Positions 25,913 through 42,414 of a stretch of DNA of 64,000 nucleotides are shown piece after piece; the stretch's first letter is position 1; every line of letters starts with the position of its first letter. The DNA is from Cacajao melanocephalus (taxonomy: Eukaryota; Chordata; Mammalia; Primates; Pitheciidae): contig CAUYLG010039163.1 of NCBI GenBank assembly GCA_963573385.1, forward strand, positions 62,001-126,000, given 5' to 3'. The notes below the pieces were generated by a model. The model saw only the letters and a list, made by a program, of their open reading frames with translations. It ran no database searches and had not been told where the DNA came from. Position numbers and translations under genes: made by a program.

Positions 25913-26158
25913 CCTCTTCCTAACTTCTACCATTCTTTGGTTGACCACATGTGCAAGTGAATTATGGGAAAATGATGATGATTTTCTTGTAATTTTAAAA
26001 AATTATATACAGACATGACATATTATCAAAACTTGGTGTGCTTCTTCAGACCACTTATTCAAAAAATGCTCCAAATTTGAGACTAGGAGACAATCGAGAT
26101 AAATGCTATGTTCCTTGAAAAAAAAATTCTATTTAAAAAATGACTGATAAAAGACAAT
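25913..26158 (+). repeat. Local direct repeat B, copy 2 (about 246 bp)
   Basis: Second copy of 24757-25001, offset 1156 bases. Differences cluster around 25990-26015 and 26060-26075, plus one extra A in an A run. The first ~75 and last ~60 bases are almost identical between copies. Confidence 0.92.
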
Positions 26159-29100
26159 AGTTTAAAAAAAGTTAAACAACTATATGGTCACTTTCTATGT
26201 GACAGGATTATAATGTGTGGAAAAGAGTAAACCTCTGAATAAATGGTTCTTTGGATCCATATGAGAAAAGCATAAATTGAATCCCTTCTTTATAACATAT
26301 ATATAAGCCTGTTTTTATATGAAATGAAAATCTAAACAGGAAAGGCAAAAATGTTAAGTTTCTAGAGGAAAACAACTTCATAATACTGGGATAGTTAAGA
26401 ATCCATTTAAATGCAAGGTATTAAGAATTAAAATACAAGTATTCTTAATCCGTAGTAAGAATTGAACAGGTATTTACTGATAAAGAGTTATTTTTAAGAA
26501 GGTATAATTTTTTTATAATAAAAACTATAAAGATTCTAGTGTAAAACGTCTTTAAAGTAGCAATCCAGATTCAAATCACTTCAAACTTCCCATTAAAACA
26601 CTATATTAATTATCAGGAGGGAAAATGAAAACTTATAACAACACAGAAAATTATGGTTAAGTAACTTTCTGCAAAAAAGGGGAGACATTTAAATAGTTGC
26701 AAACTTCTTGTAAGTTATAAGACTAGCAAAACAGATTTTAATACTTAAGATGAGCAAGCCCAAGTGCCTCAACAATGGTGGCATTTACCCTAAATAGAGA
26801 AGAGAGCTGTGTCATTACCATCAGCTGACTATTCAGAAGCCCAGAGTTGGCTCCTAATAGGAACTATGCAGCTCTCTACGACAGGATCGTACCTTGAGAT
26901 GTAGCCATGGTCAAATGATCTCTCTCTCTCACCATGTTTGGAGTTGGTATATGGCAAGAATAATGTGGTAGGAAGACAGTTTCCAAACGAGGATGCCTCA
27001 TGTAATATTCGAGAAACACTTAAATGAAAAAACAAAGAGAAAATATTTTTTCTGTCTATTTAAATTCTAATTTATTTGTTTGCCATGTATTTTTATATGC
27101 TAAATTTGGCAACCCTAGAAGGAAATATATGAGTACTAATATTAATTTTTACATATCAGTGACAAGGAATAAGGACTTCCAGAAGTAAATTAGGAACAGG
27201 GAGAGGATTAACCTTTAATGTAGTTAATGTAGTTTCTCCTGGACTTTCTTGTTCACATTGTCAGAGAAATGAATGTTAGGGTAAATTCTACCTCAGCTAT
27301 ACACTGATAATTAAGCCCAAACCACTACACATCAGTGGACTCTCTTGCAAACCAAAGAAGAATTGGAGACATTGATCAATACATTCTGTTTCAGCAAAAT
27401 CTACATATTGCTAGCACCCTCTATTCCACATGACAAATAATACAGTAATAGCACCTTTGGATTTGCAGTGTGTGATAGTATGAATTTCACATAGTAGGGA
27501 AACCATGCTTTTACTGAATGGAGAAATTAACAAATTTTTTAAAATAGCTAAACAAAAGAAATAAATATCTTAAAGATTCAGTAGAAGAGATTACCTCTTC
27601 ATTATCCCTCTCCCTGATACACACATACACAAAGAAGCACACGTGAATGCTTGATCTCTTTAATAGATTGTAGGAAATTGTGATATCTCTAGAAACAGAA
27701 GACGATATGGGAAAGAAAAAATAAGGTGAAAAATAAAAAGGAGTTTGGAGGATGTGATAATTATGCAAATAAAATGTAATGACAAATGAAATTCACACTA
27801 AAAATTAACACACAGAGTTTAGTGGAAAATAGTAAATATTGTTTTAAAATTTCTTGGAAATGTTAAAATATAATTCTTGGAAGAGAGAATATTTAACAAT
27901 AAAGATAACTATTAAGTTACCTGGGTTTATACACTCAGATGATACAAATAAATACTTAGAGACCTAAATTTGAGTAAAACCTTAGAAAAATTAAGCAGAG
28001 AGTGGAAATTCAAATTTAGTAACAGAAAAATTAAGTTTAAAATATTACTGTAAAACTTAACAACAACGTGTGGATATAAAAAGCATCATTTGAAAATTTC
28101 CTGCTACATATAAAGTCGAACATATAAAAAGTTTAAAAATAAAGGAAAATGATAGAAATAACAAACATGAAACCAGGTGACCAGAAAAAACAAAAATATA
28201 GTGAATGTAAAAAATGTAAATATTTTCAGCCTTAAAAATAATTATCATAATCAGATTTAAAATTTTTTTGAATATGCTACTTACAGCAAAATTAACTAAG
28301 ACAAAATTAGACCTAATAGAAAAAGTAAAAAGATTATCAATTTTCCTAAATGCCATATTGCATTATGTAATGAATAGTATATTATACATACATCTTCTAA
28401 GAGAAATTGAAAGAGAAATTAAAAAAAACATAACACTAGACACTTAATCTGCTATTTTAATTTTTCATGGATGAAATAGACGCCCCCCACCCCCCCACAC
28501 ACACAGTGTATGAGTTATAAGAAAAAAGATTACTTGAATATAGAATTTAGTACAATTGCATTGGTATATAGAATTTTGTACACTAAATTTGTCATATAAA
28601 TCTTAAATATGGTCATTGAATGTATACTCAATTTACTTCATTCTAACCCACAAAGAAAATTTTTAATATAATAAATTAAATATATCCTTTTTTTTAGAAT
28701 TCTCAAAACAAGTATGCAAATTTAAACTAGATATTAAGAATACAAATTTAAAGAAATAAATTTAACTCTTACCCCAGAAAATTGAAAATTCAGTTTTAAT
28801 GGTACTAAATATTATTCTATTTTCAAAGTATAGTCAATATAATTGGAAATTCTTTCATATTCCTTCAAATTTAAATAAAACAAAACACATAAAAGCTTAA
28901 AAAACATAAAATAAGGCTCTAATTATTTTAGGATGATCTTACTTTTTTAATATATACAAATGAAAACTAAAATGACTGCAAGTATTTTACCTAAATATTT
29001 GAGGTATCTCTTGTGTAGAGTTTATAGCTTTTTCCTCACATATTTTTGTGATGAGTATGTGTATATTTTACGATCAGGAAAAATATTAGCTGTTATTAAA

Positions 29101-29860
29101 AACATTAAGATGAGCTATCATTTGTTTGAAAAGTCACTTTCAAGTAACTAAGAGTGAAATTATGATTTACCGGGGTTTTCTAGCCTGGAAAAGGGAAAGA
29201 GATTGGAATTATTTCTCATTTAAGAAAATAAAAAGTTATTAATACATCTTATTTATAGTACATAATAAGATATTCACAAATGTATATATATGACATGTTC
29301 AAAAATGTTGGTTAAAAATTATATTTTATATATACACTATTTTATACTATATATATATAGTATGTATATATATATTACATATATATTCCAGAATAGAAAA
29401 AAAAGGTTGGAATTAAATATTGTGTTTTCATTATGTAATTGGTGCTTTCATATAATCTTATTGAATCCTTTAAACAGGTTTAATAATTTCCATTTTAGAG
29501 ATTCAAAAATGAAAACAAAAGTTGCTGAATTTTTGTTTGCTTCTTGTGTCCCTGAATATCTCTTTCATTTATGATATTGCACTAAAATCACCTGCTAACT
29601 TGAGTTATGAATACATGCAAGACAGGACTTTTTCATCTTTCTGTTTTATTTGTTTAATTTTATACACTTTATCTTTTTATTTCTATCTTTCTATCCATCT
29701 TTATATTCCCAGAGCAAGCCAGTTGCTCACCCATCAAAAGCACTAGCTTTGCTTTTGGATATGCTGGATCCAAAAACCAGTATGAATCCCAGTGAAATTA
29801 TTTCCTCTTGACTATAAGCAAGGAGGCATGTATTGTTTTCTGTCTTTGACAAAAACCAAC
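26159..29860. other. BRINP3: A-rich intronic stretch without a recognised gene
   Basis: The + strand is A-rich over long distances (27500-28400), as in old L1 or AT-rich neutral DNA, but I cannot assign an L1 subfamily. A C-run/CA tract lies at 28482-28506 and a very AT-rich tract at 29280-29395. Frames at 26829-27035, 27511-27768, 28057-28356, 28960-29151 and 29290-29574 show no family signature. Confidence 0.5.
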
Positions 29861-29864
29861 TGTA

Positions 29865-29960
29865 TTAACTCAGGTTTATAACAATTTCTCAGACCTCAGT
29901 TTCCTCATTTGTAAAATTAAGGCTGCACTAGATCTCTAAAGATCTTTTGAACTCAAAAGC
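29865..29960 (+). repeat. MIR-like SINE fragment
   Basis: Contains 'gacctcagtttcctcatttgtaaaatta' followed by 'gcactagatctctaaagatc', the recognisable core of a MIR. Confidence 0.7.
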
Positions 29961-31008
29961 AAAATGGAAACATTAGAACAAATAGATTTAAAGCATTAAA
30001 ACAAAAATTAACTGCAGTTAATTCTTATATCTGCATTTGTCTGCAAAAATCACTTACAAATACTGCCTTATAAACAATATATAAGAATCTCAAATTCTTC
30101 TTTGTGTATATTGAAACATAAATTGTGTAATTACTTATCTGTCCATCACCAATCTAATTTTTTCCTATTTCTTATATGCTATATTCAAGAAGCTACAATA
30201 ATAAGGAAGTTTTTATCCTATTTGACTGGTTTACTATAAATCACTACACTGTTAACACATTGAGTGCAATGATAAATTAAGAGGAGTATTCTAGGTAGTT
30301 ATTTTAAATAATAATCAAAATCCATAAATAAACAAAATTATTTCAATACATGTGTTCAACAACTATATTGTTATATCTCTAATTTTGAGATTAAACTATA
30401 TAATACATTTTAATTTTTGTTATTTAATTATAATTCACAACTGGAATATACAGTTGCCATTGGGAAAATTTTAGTCAGATAAAATATAGAAATGTAGATT
30501 GAAGAGTTTAGAAACTATAATCCACTTTCAGAAGAGCCAATTCTTAATGAGAATTGTATATAATCTTGTTATTATAAATTAAAAGATGTGCTTTTGTAAT
30601 AATTAATATAATTTATATGTAATAATTTGAAGTTTAATAGTGTATTCATGTTTTTTACTATCATAATGACAAAATGAACAAGATTGGTAGTTAACACAAT
30701 TATTTATAGAATAGGAAACGACAATTATGATGTTTTGGCATTTACACAAATACTTTATTATTGTTTTTCTCTATCTAATCTCATTTTACCAAGCACTCTA
30801 ATTCTTCGTTTTCATTATCTCTGTGGTCTTCTTCCAAGTGAAATTGCCAGAATTATTAGGCTTGTTCTTTTGTGTTTTCACTGTTCTGGAGCTTTTGAAT
30901 TTCTAATATGCATTTTTTTATGGGCACCACTCCAAAAATTTGATTTTGAAAATTAGAGGAAAAAACTGGGTTTTAACATTTTGGAGGGTTCCTTGACTTT
31001 TTTCTTGA

Positions 31009-31018
31009 GTGTGTGCGT

Positions 31019-31056
<38 letters not shown>
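31009..31056 (+). repeat. (GT)n microsatellite
   Basis: Long GT dinucleotide tract with one early interruption; able to form Z-DNA and probably polymorphic. Confidence 0.95.
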
Positions 31057-31057
<1 letters not shown>

Positions 31058-31903
31058 TTAAACACACTTTTATAAGAAAAAAGTAATTTGCATTTTGTTG
31101 TTTCTCACTACGTTACAAAAGATTCTAAAATGACATTTATTATGTTCTTTCTGCTTTTATATAAAAATAAAATAGTGATGCCTACAATATTTTTTAGAAA
31201 TAGAGTTAAAAAATTATCCCTAAGATTAAGTTACAATATTATCTCTTTCATTTTAATAAGCATCTGTGAATAAAAGTAAAAGATTAGAACTTCGTTTTCC
31301 AATTGTACTTTCAAAGTTAAAGGTGAAATGTGTACTTAGTATTTATGGTTTATAATAGATTTTAATTTATCCAATATCCATAATTAGACCAATCTTTTAT
31401 GGAAGTAGCAAGTTACCTTGCCTAAATTTTTAATTAAATTTTTTAACTTCCCCATGATTTTCAATAGAAATTATAGTTCCATAATCTGCCTTAGGATATA
31501 ATAATTATCCAATAAAATTCAGCCTCTTAAAGAGTCTTACATCAATTAATTAGTAATATTCATGACTTGCTTCTTTTACTGAAGTGATATGTGATAATAT
31601 ATAGATGTTCAAAACTGTTGGTTGAAAAAAATTACACAAAGGATGTACATATCTTCTTAAATATTTCATTCATTTATTCCTCCAAATTTCCTAGTAAACA
31701 AAGGCAATATATAAAGCATACTATATTTATATAAACAAACCTAGGAAATATGTTAGTAAACCATTTTATTTTAAATGTAAAAGCTACTAACTGATTATTG
31801 GTGTGAGAAAAAATTCTCTGAAAAGGAATTTGAGGACAGAGACGATGCCAGTGAATAGTTTGTAAACTTGGGAAACAAAGCCTTTGAACACAAAAACACA
31901 GCC

Positions 31904-31953
31904 TTTTAATGGGGTATGTTTTATTTATTTAAATAAAACATACCCCATTAAAA
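31904..31953. repeat. Near-perfect 50 bp palindrome
   Basis: Two 24-base arms are exact reverse complements, separated by a 2-base centre (TT at 31928-31929). The left arm contains AATGGGGTATGTTTTATTT and the right arm its complement. The DNA could fold as a cruciform or the RNA as a hairpin. The right arm and its downstream flank are repeated at 33348-33378. Confidence 0.95.
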
Positions 31954-31959
31954 TTCATT

Positions 31960-32500
31960 CCAGAGAACAAAGAGATTGTTCATGTTTTATAGCAAAGTTT
32001 CTACCCAGGTTCCCAAGAAGGTCTGTTTATATGAAGAATGACACTTGCTTGGTTCAGAGTGGTCATTGAAACTGAGTACTGATTGGTTGATACAAGCTGA
32101 GCCTGGATTGGCCAGGGTAGGTAAGTTCTGATTGGTTGGTTTCCAAGGCCCAAACTAGACGTCTCTGTCAGATGTTTCAAACTGCTAGTGATGGGGGTGG
32201 TTCACCTCTCAGTTTATCTTAGCCAGGATAACAGACATTGGTTTGACTTGATTGCAGAAAGGGAGGTCGTGTGATATTTCTGCATCTTTCTGGGAACGCA
32301 GACTGTGTGATCCACTGCTCCCTCAGGCAAGTATGGCTGCGCGGTTCTGTTTCAACTTTGAACACTTCAGTTTGTCAGGGCGTCCATTTTGTCTGCCAGT
32401 AGCCGGGATACTTTAACGTAGGGAAAGGGAAGGTTTTATACTCTTCAGTTCCTTTCAAAGAATTCTCAGCATTCTTGGAATATTTTCTTTTAGTCAAGAT
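31960..32500 (+). mobile_element. Possible LTR-like block with repeated CCAAT boxes
   Basis: More GC-rich than its surroundings, with three inverted CCAAT motifs (CTGATTGGTTG, GGATTGGCC, CTGATTGGTTG) at about 32079-32140. The context resembles a solo LTR promoter or a relic gene promoter. I cannot name a family and see no matching partner LTR. Tentative. Confidence 0.3.
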
Positions 32501-32510
32501 ACAGAAGGCA

Positions 32511-32834
32511 GGCTGGGCACAGTGGCTCACGCCTGTAATCCCGGCACTTTCAGAGGCCGAGGCGGGTGGATCACTTGAGGTCATTAGTTAGAGACCAGCC
32601 TGGCCAACATGGTGAAATCCCATCTCTACTAAAAATACGAAAATTAGCTGGGTGTGGTGGTGCACGCCTGTAGCGCCAGCTACTTGGGAGGCTGAGGCAG
32701 GATAGTCTCTTGAACCTGGGAGGCGAGGTTGCAGCGAGCCGAGATCGCGTCATTGCACCACTGCAGCCTGGGCAACAAGAGCGAAACTTTGTCTCAGAAA
32801 AAAAAAAAAAAAAAAAAATAGAAGAAGAAAAGAA
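32511..32834 (+). mobile_element. Alu SINE, + strand
   Basis: GGCTGGGCACAGTGGCTCACG start and a long A tail with AGAAG interruptions. Target-site duplication AAGATACAGAAGGC (32496-32509 and 32835-32848) is perfect. Frames at 32375-32584, 32571-32753 and 32710-32910 derive from it. Confidence 0.98.
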
Positions 32835-32975
32835 AAGATACAGAAGGCTTCCACAATATTTGAAAGTATTTCACTACTTTATTGTTAAGGCACCTATACC
32901 TCAAACCTAGAAGTAATCACACACACGTGAAGAAAATACACAAAAAGTAATCCCACACTTAAGTGCCTTACCTAC

Positions 32976-32996
32976 TTTATTTAAATCTAATTTTCT
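32976..32996 (+). repeat. 21 bp inverted repeat, left copy
   Basis: Exact reverse complement of 33338-33358, 341 bases downstream. The right copy overlaps the displaced copy of the 31.9 kb palindrome arm. Confidence 0.9.
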
Positions 32997-33337
32997 TCTC
33001 CTGTCCAAAGTACGTTAAGTACTTACGTATGTGTGTGATTAGTGTTTGTGTATTCTCCCTTATTTTCCACATGTGGAATCTACCTATTCTTTTCTTTTTT
33101 GAAATAGTTGAAAAGAGTCAAAGAGAATGGCCTGGGCTTTGCATATCCTTAGTCTGATAGACATTTCCCTGGCTGCTCACTTAGATAGATATTAGCAGCT
33201 AACTAATTAAACTACCTCGCTTCTCAGCCAGAAGTTAACAAAGGCTTAAAAAATTAGCAAAATCTCTGTTTTGCTGTGGCCTTATGTGCTGACAGTCTTA
33301 TCTTAAAGACACACACAACTATTTCCCAAAACAGAAT

Positions 33338-33378
33338 AGAAAATTAGATTTAAATAAACATACCCCATTAAAATTCAT
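33338..33378 (+). repeat. Displaced copy of palindrome arm with inverted-repeat partner
   Basis: 33348-33378 matches 31927-31958 with a single A indel, same orientation, 1.42 kb apart. 33338-33358 is the exact reverse complement of 32976-32996. The same short sequence therefore occurs in both orientations within 1.5 kb. Confidence 0.9.
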
Positions 33379-36319
33379 AAAGTATTTTCTCATGAAATGT
33401 AATCTTTCAAAACTTAACCATCATATTTAAAATTTTAAAATACAACACTAAGTTTAACTTTCATAAGACTACATTTCCATGTTTATTATTTAAAAAAGCA
33501 AACAGACTATAATCCTTTTTTCCGGTGATCTTTTCAGGATTGAGGGTTTTTTTTTTCCAGATAAAACCAAAGATTCTAAAAATAGCAAATGATATTAAAA
33601 TTTAACTACTCAAAGTAATGATGTTTAACTCATGCTATGTAATTCCTATTTATAGTATAACTGTCAAGTGATCATTTAACAATTCTTTAAATGTTTCAAA
33701 TTACTGGGAACAAACCACATTCCAAAGTGTATCTTCTAATTGTATCCCTATTCTCTCTCTTCACTGTTTAATCCGATGATAGCACTCACATTACTTCACA
33801 TTACTGTTCTCTTTTATTAAAACAATATTAGGGAGAATTAGATTCTCCTACTCTTGAGAGCATTGCCTGGGCCCATATCTCATTGAAAGTAACAATAAAA
33901 ACATATTTGGCCCATTTGAGAAATCTGTCAAGAATTTTTTTCTTGAAATTTATAATCAAACATACTATTATTTCCAAATACGCACATTTGAAAGGAATAA
34001 CTGCTATGTATTCATTTGCATCACTGACAGATATTTTAGCTGAATAGCAATAAAAATGTATCCTCAATTAAATAATGAGAAACCCTCCAATAATTAGATA
34101 AATTTCAACGTTTTGTACGGTTTCAAAGCCGTTTATGGAAATTGCAAAATCCCAAAGGTTTGAAACGGAACCATTTTCTTTTAGCACATTTTGCTTTGAA
34201 ACCTGCCCTGACTTGGACAGGCGTGAGATATTTACAGTTTTTATTTTTGTACTGAAAGCAGATATTAACATTTTATTTCAAGGATGCTAATGTACTTGAT
34301 TATAGGTTGCTGCCTCACATTCCATTGAAGAGACGACATAATATACACTGTGTGTTCCTCATTTCCCTCTAAAATATGGAAAACTCTGAACTCTGAAGCA
34401 CATTTGACTTCAGGGGCTTCAGATAGAGCACTGTGGATCTGTATTAATTTCTAGGGTTTCTTCTAGCTTCTCTCTTAGGATTATTGTTTTTGACCATGTT
34501 AAATGTTGCCATAACACTCAAGTATTTTACAGAATACTGACTGATCTTGTTGATCTATTAGTTTAGCAATCCTAGCTAAGGAGAAAATAAGTGAATTTCA
34601 CTATGTGTTTGTTTTTTTAATCTAACTTTTTAAACCTGTAAAAATACGGTCTAGAACCATCCTAATCAATTTTGTGTATTAAAATTCTAAAATATTTCAA
34701 TTTTTTTTAATTAGAAGTGTTTTCTCATCAGTACTTGCAAACGTTTGCTTCGGTTGTGTCTTTGTAATCCTCATACTTCATTGATAAGTTTTTTAATCTT
34801 TTATTTTCCAGTTGGCTTTTAACTTAATAGAGTTAAATTATTTATTTTTGCATTATGTCAATTTAATCCAGCTTCTTGGATGGTAGAGGTAAAGACAACA
34901 CATAATTGGATAGAGAGATAAGCTGGCAATGTAGAACCAAAGTTTCATGGTTTTATGGACCATTTGTTCTTTGTACAAATGTGTAAAATTCTATCAGCTC
35001 TTTGTGTCTTTGAGTCCTCATCTAGTAAATGAAACGACAGAGAATTCTCTGTTTGTTTCTCACTATGACATTCCATTAAAATTAAGTTTTACTGTTCATC
35101 TTTCTGACATAATCTATTTTATACTGCTGATATGTAGGATAACATCACTGTATATAGAAATTAAAAGCTTCTAAATATGCTGTAGAACTGACTGCAGATT
35201 TTATTTCCTTAAGGTCAATACTTAAATTGTTTTGAGCATAGTTTTGTGATTTACATAGTTATATTGAGTGAACACCATGGCTTAACATAAAGATAACAGA
35301 TTTTTCTAATTTCTAAAATTCATATGCAATTTTTTCAAGATAAGTTTCCATTTGCTTTTAAAAGGAGAAACTATTTAAATAATGCAGGAGACATGAATAA
35401 AACATGTCAGAAGGTAAAGAAATTTCCATTGTTGGATTCCCATAGATTATATTTTTAGCAAATCATATGAATGGATTTCCTTTTATTTTATAAAAATTAC
35501 ACATAGCTGTTTCCTATAATCAAACTTTATACATTGAATGAATACATGTTACACTGCATTATAACTTTCTCAAAACCTGATTTCTGATAACTACTGGAAG
35601 AAATACAGTCTGTTATGTTAGCATATATCTTATATTAAAGTGGTTATTCCAAGTATTGTTCTATGAAAACTAGTGCACTATGACTATTTCTTCCTTTTCA
35701 CCCTAAGCAAAAGAATCAAAATGAGAATTAAAAACTTGCCCATGACCTGGGAGCTTATAGCTTGAGTCCTGTTTTTGCCATTATTTATGAATATTTTATT
35801 ATAGGAAAGAAAATTTATTATTGATAGTATAAGGGGTTAATATAATATTACTTAAAAACTCAGATTTTCCACTTCTATTTCTGGCATCTGTTAAGACTTA
35901 GGCTCACGTTGTATTCTCTTCCTTGGCACTGTTCACAGTTTCAGCTTTACTGTTTAGGCCTTATGTTATCTGTCTTTTACTTCTGGTCCCAGTAATGCTC
36001 CTTAATTAGATCACCACACAGCTCAACATTTTCCTACCATTAATTCATTCAAACACAGGCCCGCTCTCTTTTTCTCACACATACACAGACACACACACGC
36101 ATACACACACACACAGACCTTCTTACAAAAATTTGGAATTAGATGGTATTTCTTCTGCCTTGGAGGAAACTTTTGATCTGGATTTTACAGACATGACTTA
36201 CTTGGTTAAATATAAAATAGTTTTATGCCATGCTTTTGTTATTTAAAACTTTAAAACTGGAGATTCAAACCAAATTAAGGCACTGAGGTTATGTAAGAAA
36301 TGTGTTATATTAATCTACT
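33379..36319. other. BRINP3: Intronic stretch with possible conserved element
   Basis: No gene recognised. A CpG-retaining segment at 34090-34270 stands out (see findings). A MIR-like string lies near 34990-35040 and a CA-repeat tract at 36074-36116. Confidence 0.5.
36074..36116 (+). repeat. (CA)n imperfect microsatellite
   Basis: Interrupted CA tract (CACACATACACAGACACACAC... type). Confidence 0.9.
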
Positions 36320-36358
36320 CAATATCAGTTGAAATACTCTTCATTTTCCCTTTATTCT
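36320..36358 (+). repeat. Short local direct repeat C, copy 1
   Basis: About 39 bases recur at 37482-37520, including an identical 24-base core (36325-36348 and 37487-37510, containing GTTGAAATACTCTTC). Confidence 0.8.
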
Positions 36359-37481
36359 AATATTCATATGAACATTATGCCTACTTATGAGCAATGCTTT
36401 TTTCTCTCCTAGGAAGAGTAGAAGATAAAAGTGCAGGGTAAGTTACATTTACTTTTATGTCTGTTGGCCTGCATTGTATCAGATTCAAAAGGGAAGAAAC
36501 ATACTCACCTACACCCTCTCCCCTTTTGGGTCATCTCCCACTTAGACACACAACTCTCAAAATGATATCATTAGACAGAGTAGGTAGAAAAAATACACTT
36601 AAATCAGAAAAGAGATCTTTAATTTTTTCTCTGTCATAGGCAACCAGGGGACAAAAATGAAAATACAGAGGCCTGAAAATACCAGTGGAATATCTTTCTG
36701 GGGTCTGAGATTGAATCCTGTGAAGGAGAACCATTACTTTTCACAATAGGGGTGGTATTAATCTATCCTTTCCTCTTTCTGTCACTTAACCTACATTGAT
36801 AACTAGCAGTGTGTCACTATTATGGAATCTTGAGAGGAAACATTTACCCTTCCTTGGTTAGTGTGTTTCTCCTAATTGTCAGGGGTAACTCTGTTCACCT
36901 TTGCATTTTTGCCTGAGACAGCACATATCTCAAAGTAACATGCCATTCACTGTGGAATTAAATTTTGTATACAGCAACATTTTCTAAAGGCGGAACCTTT
37001 GTGAAAATTATCCAGTGGCTTTAATATCAAGGTGATTATGGATTTCATATAAAACGTCCTAAAAGCCAGCATAAGCCAGAAATGAAACTTCATGATGGAT
37101 TTTTATAGCTACAGTATAAGTTTCCCCAAAGTCAGAGTCAGGAAGTTCATCTTTTTGATAGTGCAATTTTGAAAATGTTGTTACTACAGAAAAAAAGCAA
37201 TGTGATCATTATATTATCCTAGTTTACAAACATCAAGAGAAGTGATGAGGGATAAAGAAGAGACAAAAAGTATTGGTAGTTTCATCTTATATCTAAATAA
37301 ATAAATATAAACCTAAAATTATATTAGAGTTTATATTCTATATTATACTTTTATAGTTTTTAATTATAAAAATATTTCAGTTATTTTTATAATTTTTGTC
37401 AATGTAGCTTAAGGTTACATTTAATATACAATGATTAAAGAATGATCCTAAAATAATTTTGCGAATTGAAGAGATTTTATC

Positions 37482-37520
37482 CAATTTCAGTTGAAATACT
37501 CTTCATTTTCTTTTTATTCA
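37482..37520 (+). repeat. Short local direct repeat C, copy 2
   Basis: Second copy of 36320-36358, offset 1162 bases. Confidence 0.8.
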
Positions 37521-41900
<4,380 letters not shown>

Positions 41901-42377
41901 TAAAATTTTTAAAATTAAAATAAATAAAAACTTTCTGGATGTTTTCTTTTAAACTTGCATACAAATATTTGAGGGTAACCTACACATAGGGAAAAATAAA
42001 TGCATTTAAAATCAGTTAAGCAATAGCTATATTAAATGTATTAGACAAAATTTTCATTACATTTCTAGAATTATTTGTATTAAAAATTATGATAATTCAT
42101 AAATGCACTATACTTTTAGTCATGGTCCTCAAACTGACAATCTTCCTCGAGAGCTAATAAGTAGTGTATCATAAATTACCTATTTCCTGAGACCTTCCAG
42201 TAATTAACACATTTTCCTGTATTTCTATGAGATATGATATTAGGAATAAGTTCAATGAGACAAAAACCTTATATAATTATCATTTGAACGGGATATAAAG
42301 ATATAAGTAGTTTATAGCACCATTATTTTAATTTCTTCTAAATTACACATTGGGATTTAACTGTTATCAATTTATAG

Positions 42378-42414
42378 ATTGACTCCAACAGTGAGAACCA
42401 CAGCAATTGATTTC
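42378..42414 (+). repeat. Direct repeat D, copy 1
   Basis: 37 bases match 45316-45352 at 34 positions, 2.94 kb away and in the same orientation. Copy 2 lies inside an L1 3' end while this copy has no recognisable L1 context. Confidence 0.8.

Noticed and set aside
31928..33378. Reading the 31927/33348 direct repeat as the target-site duplication of one 1.4 kb insertion
   Set aside because: About 31 bases is too long for usual target duplications, there is no A tail or LTR/TIR end at either boundary, and the nearby inverted copies are unexplained by a simple insertion.
36417..36440. Possible exon ('ctcctaggaagagtagaagataaaagtgcagggtaagtt') between an AG and GTAAGT
   Set aside because: Acceptor-like and donor-like sites are very close (a roughly 23-base exon) and the sequence does not encode the expected BRINP3 continuation.
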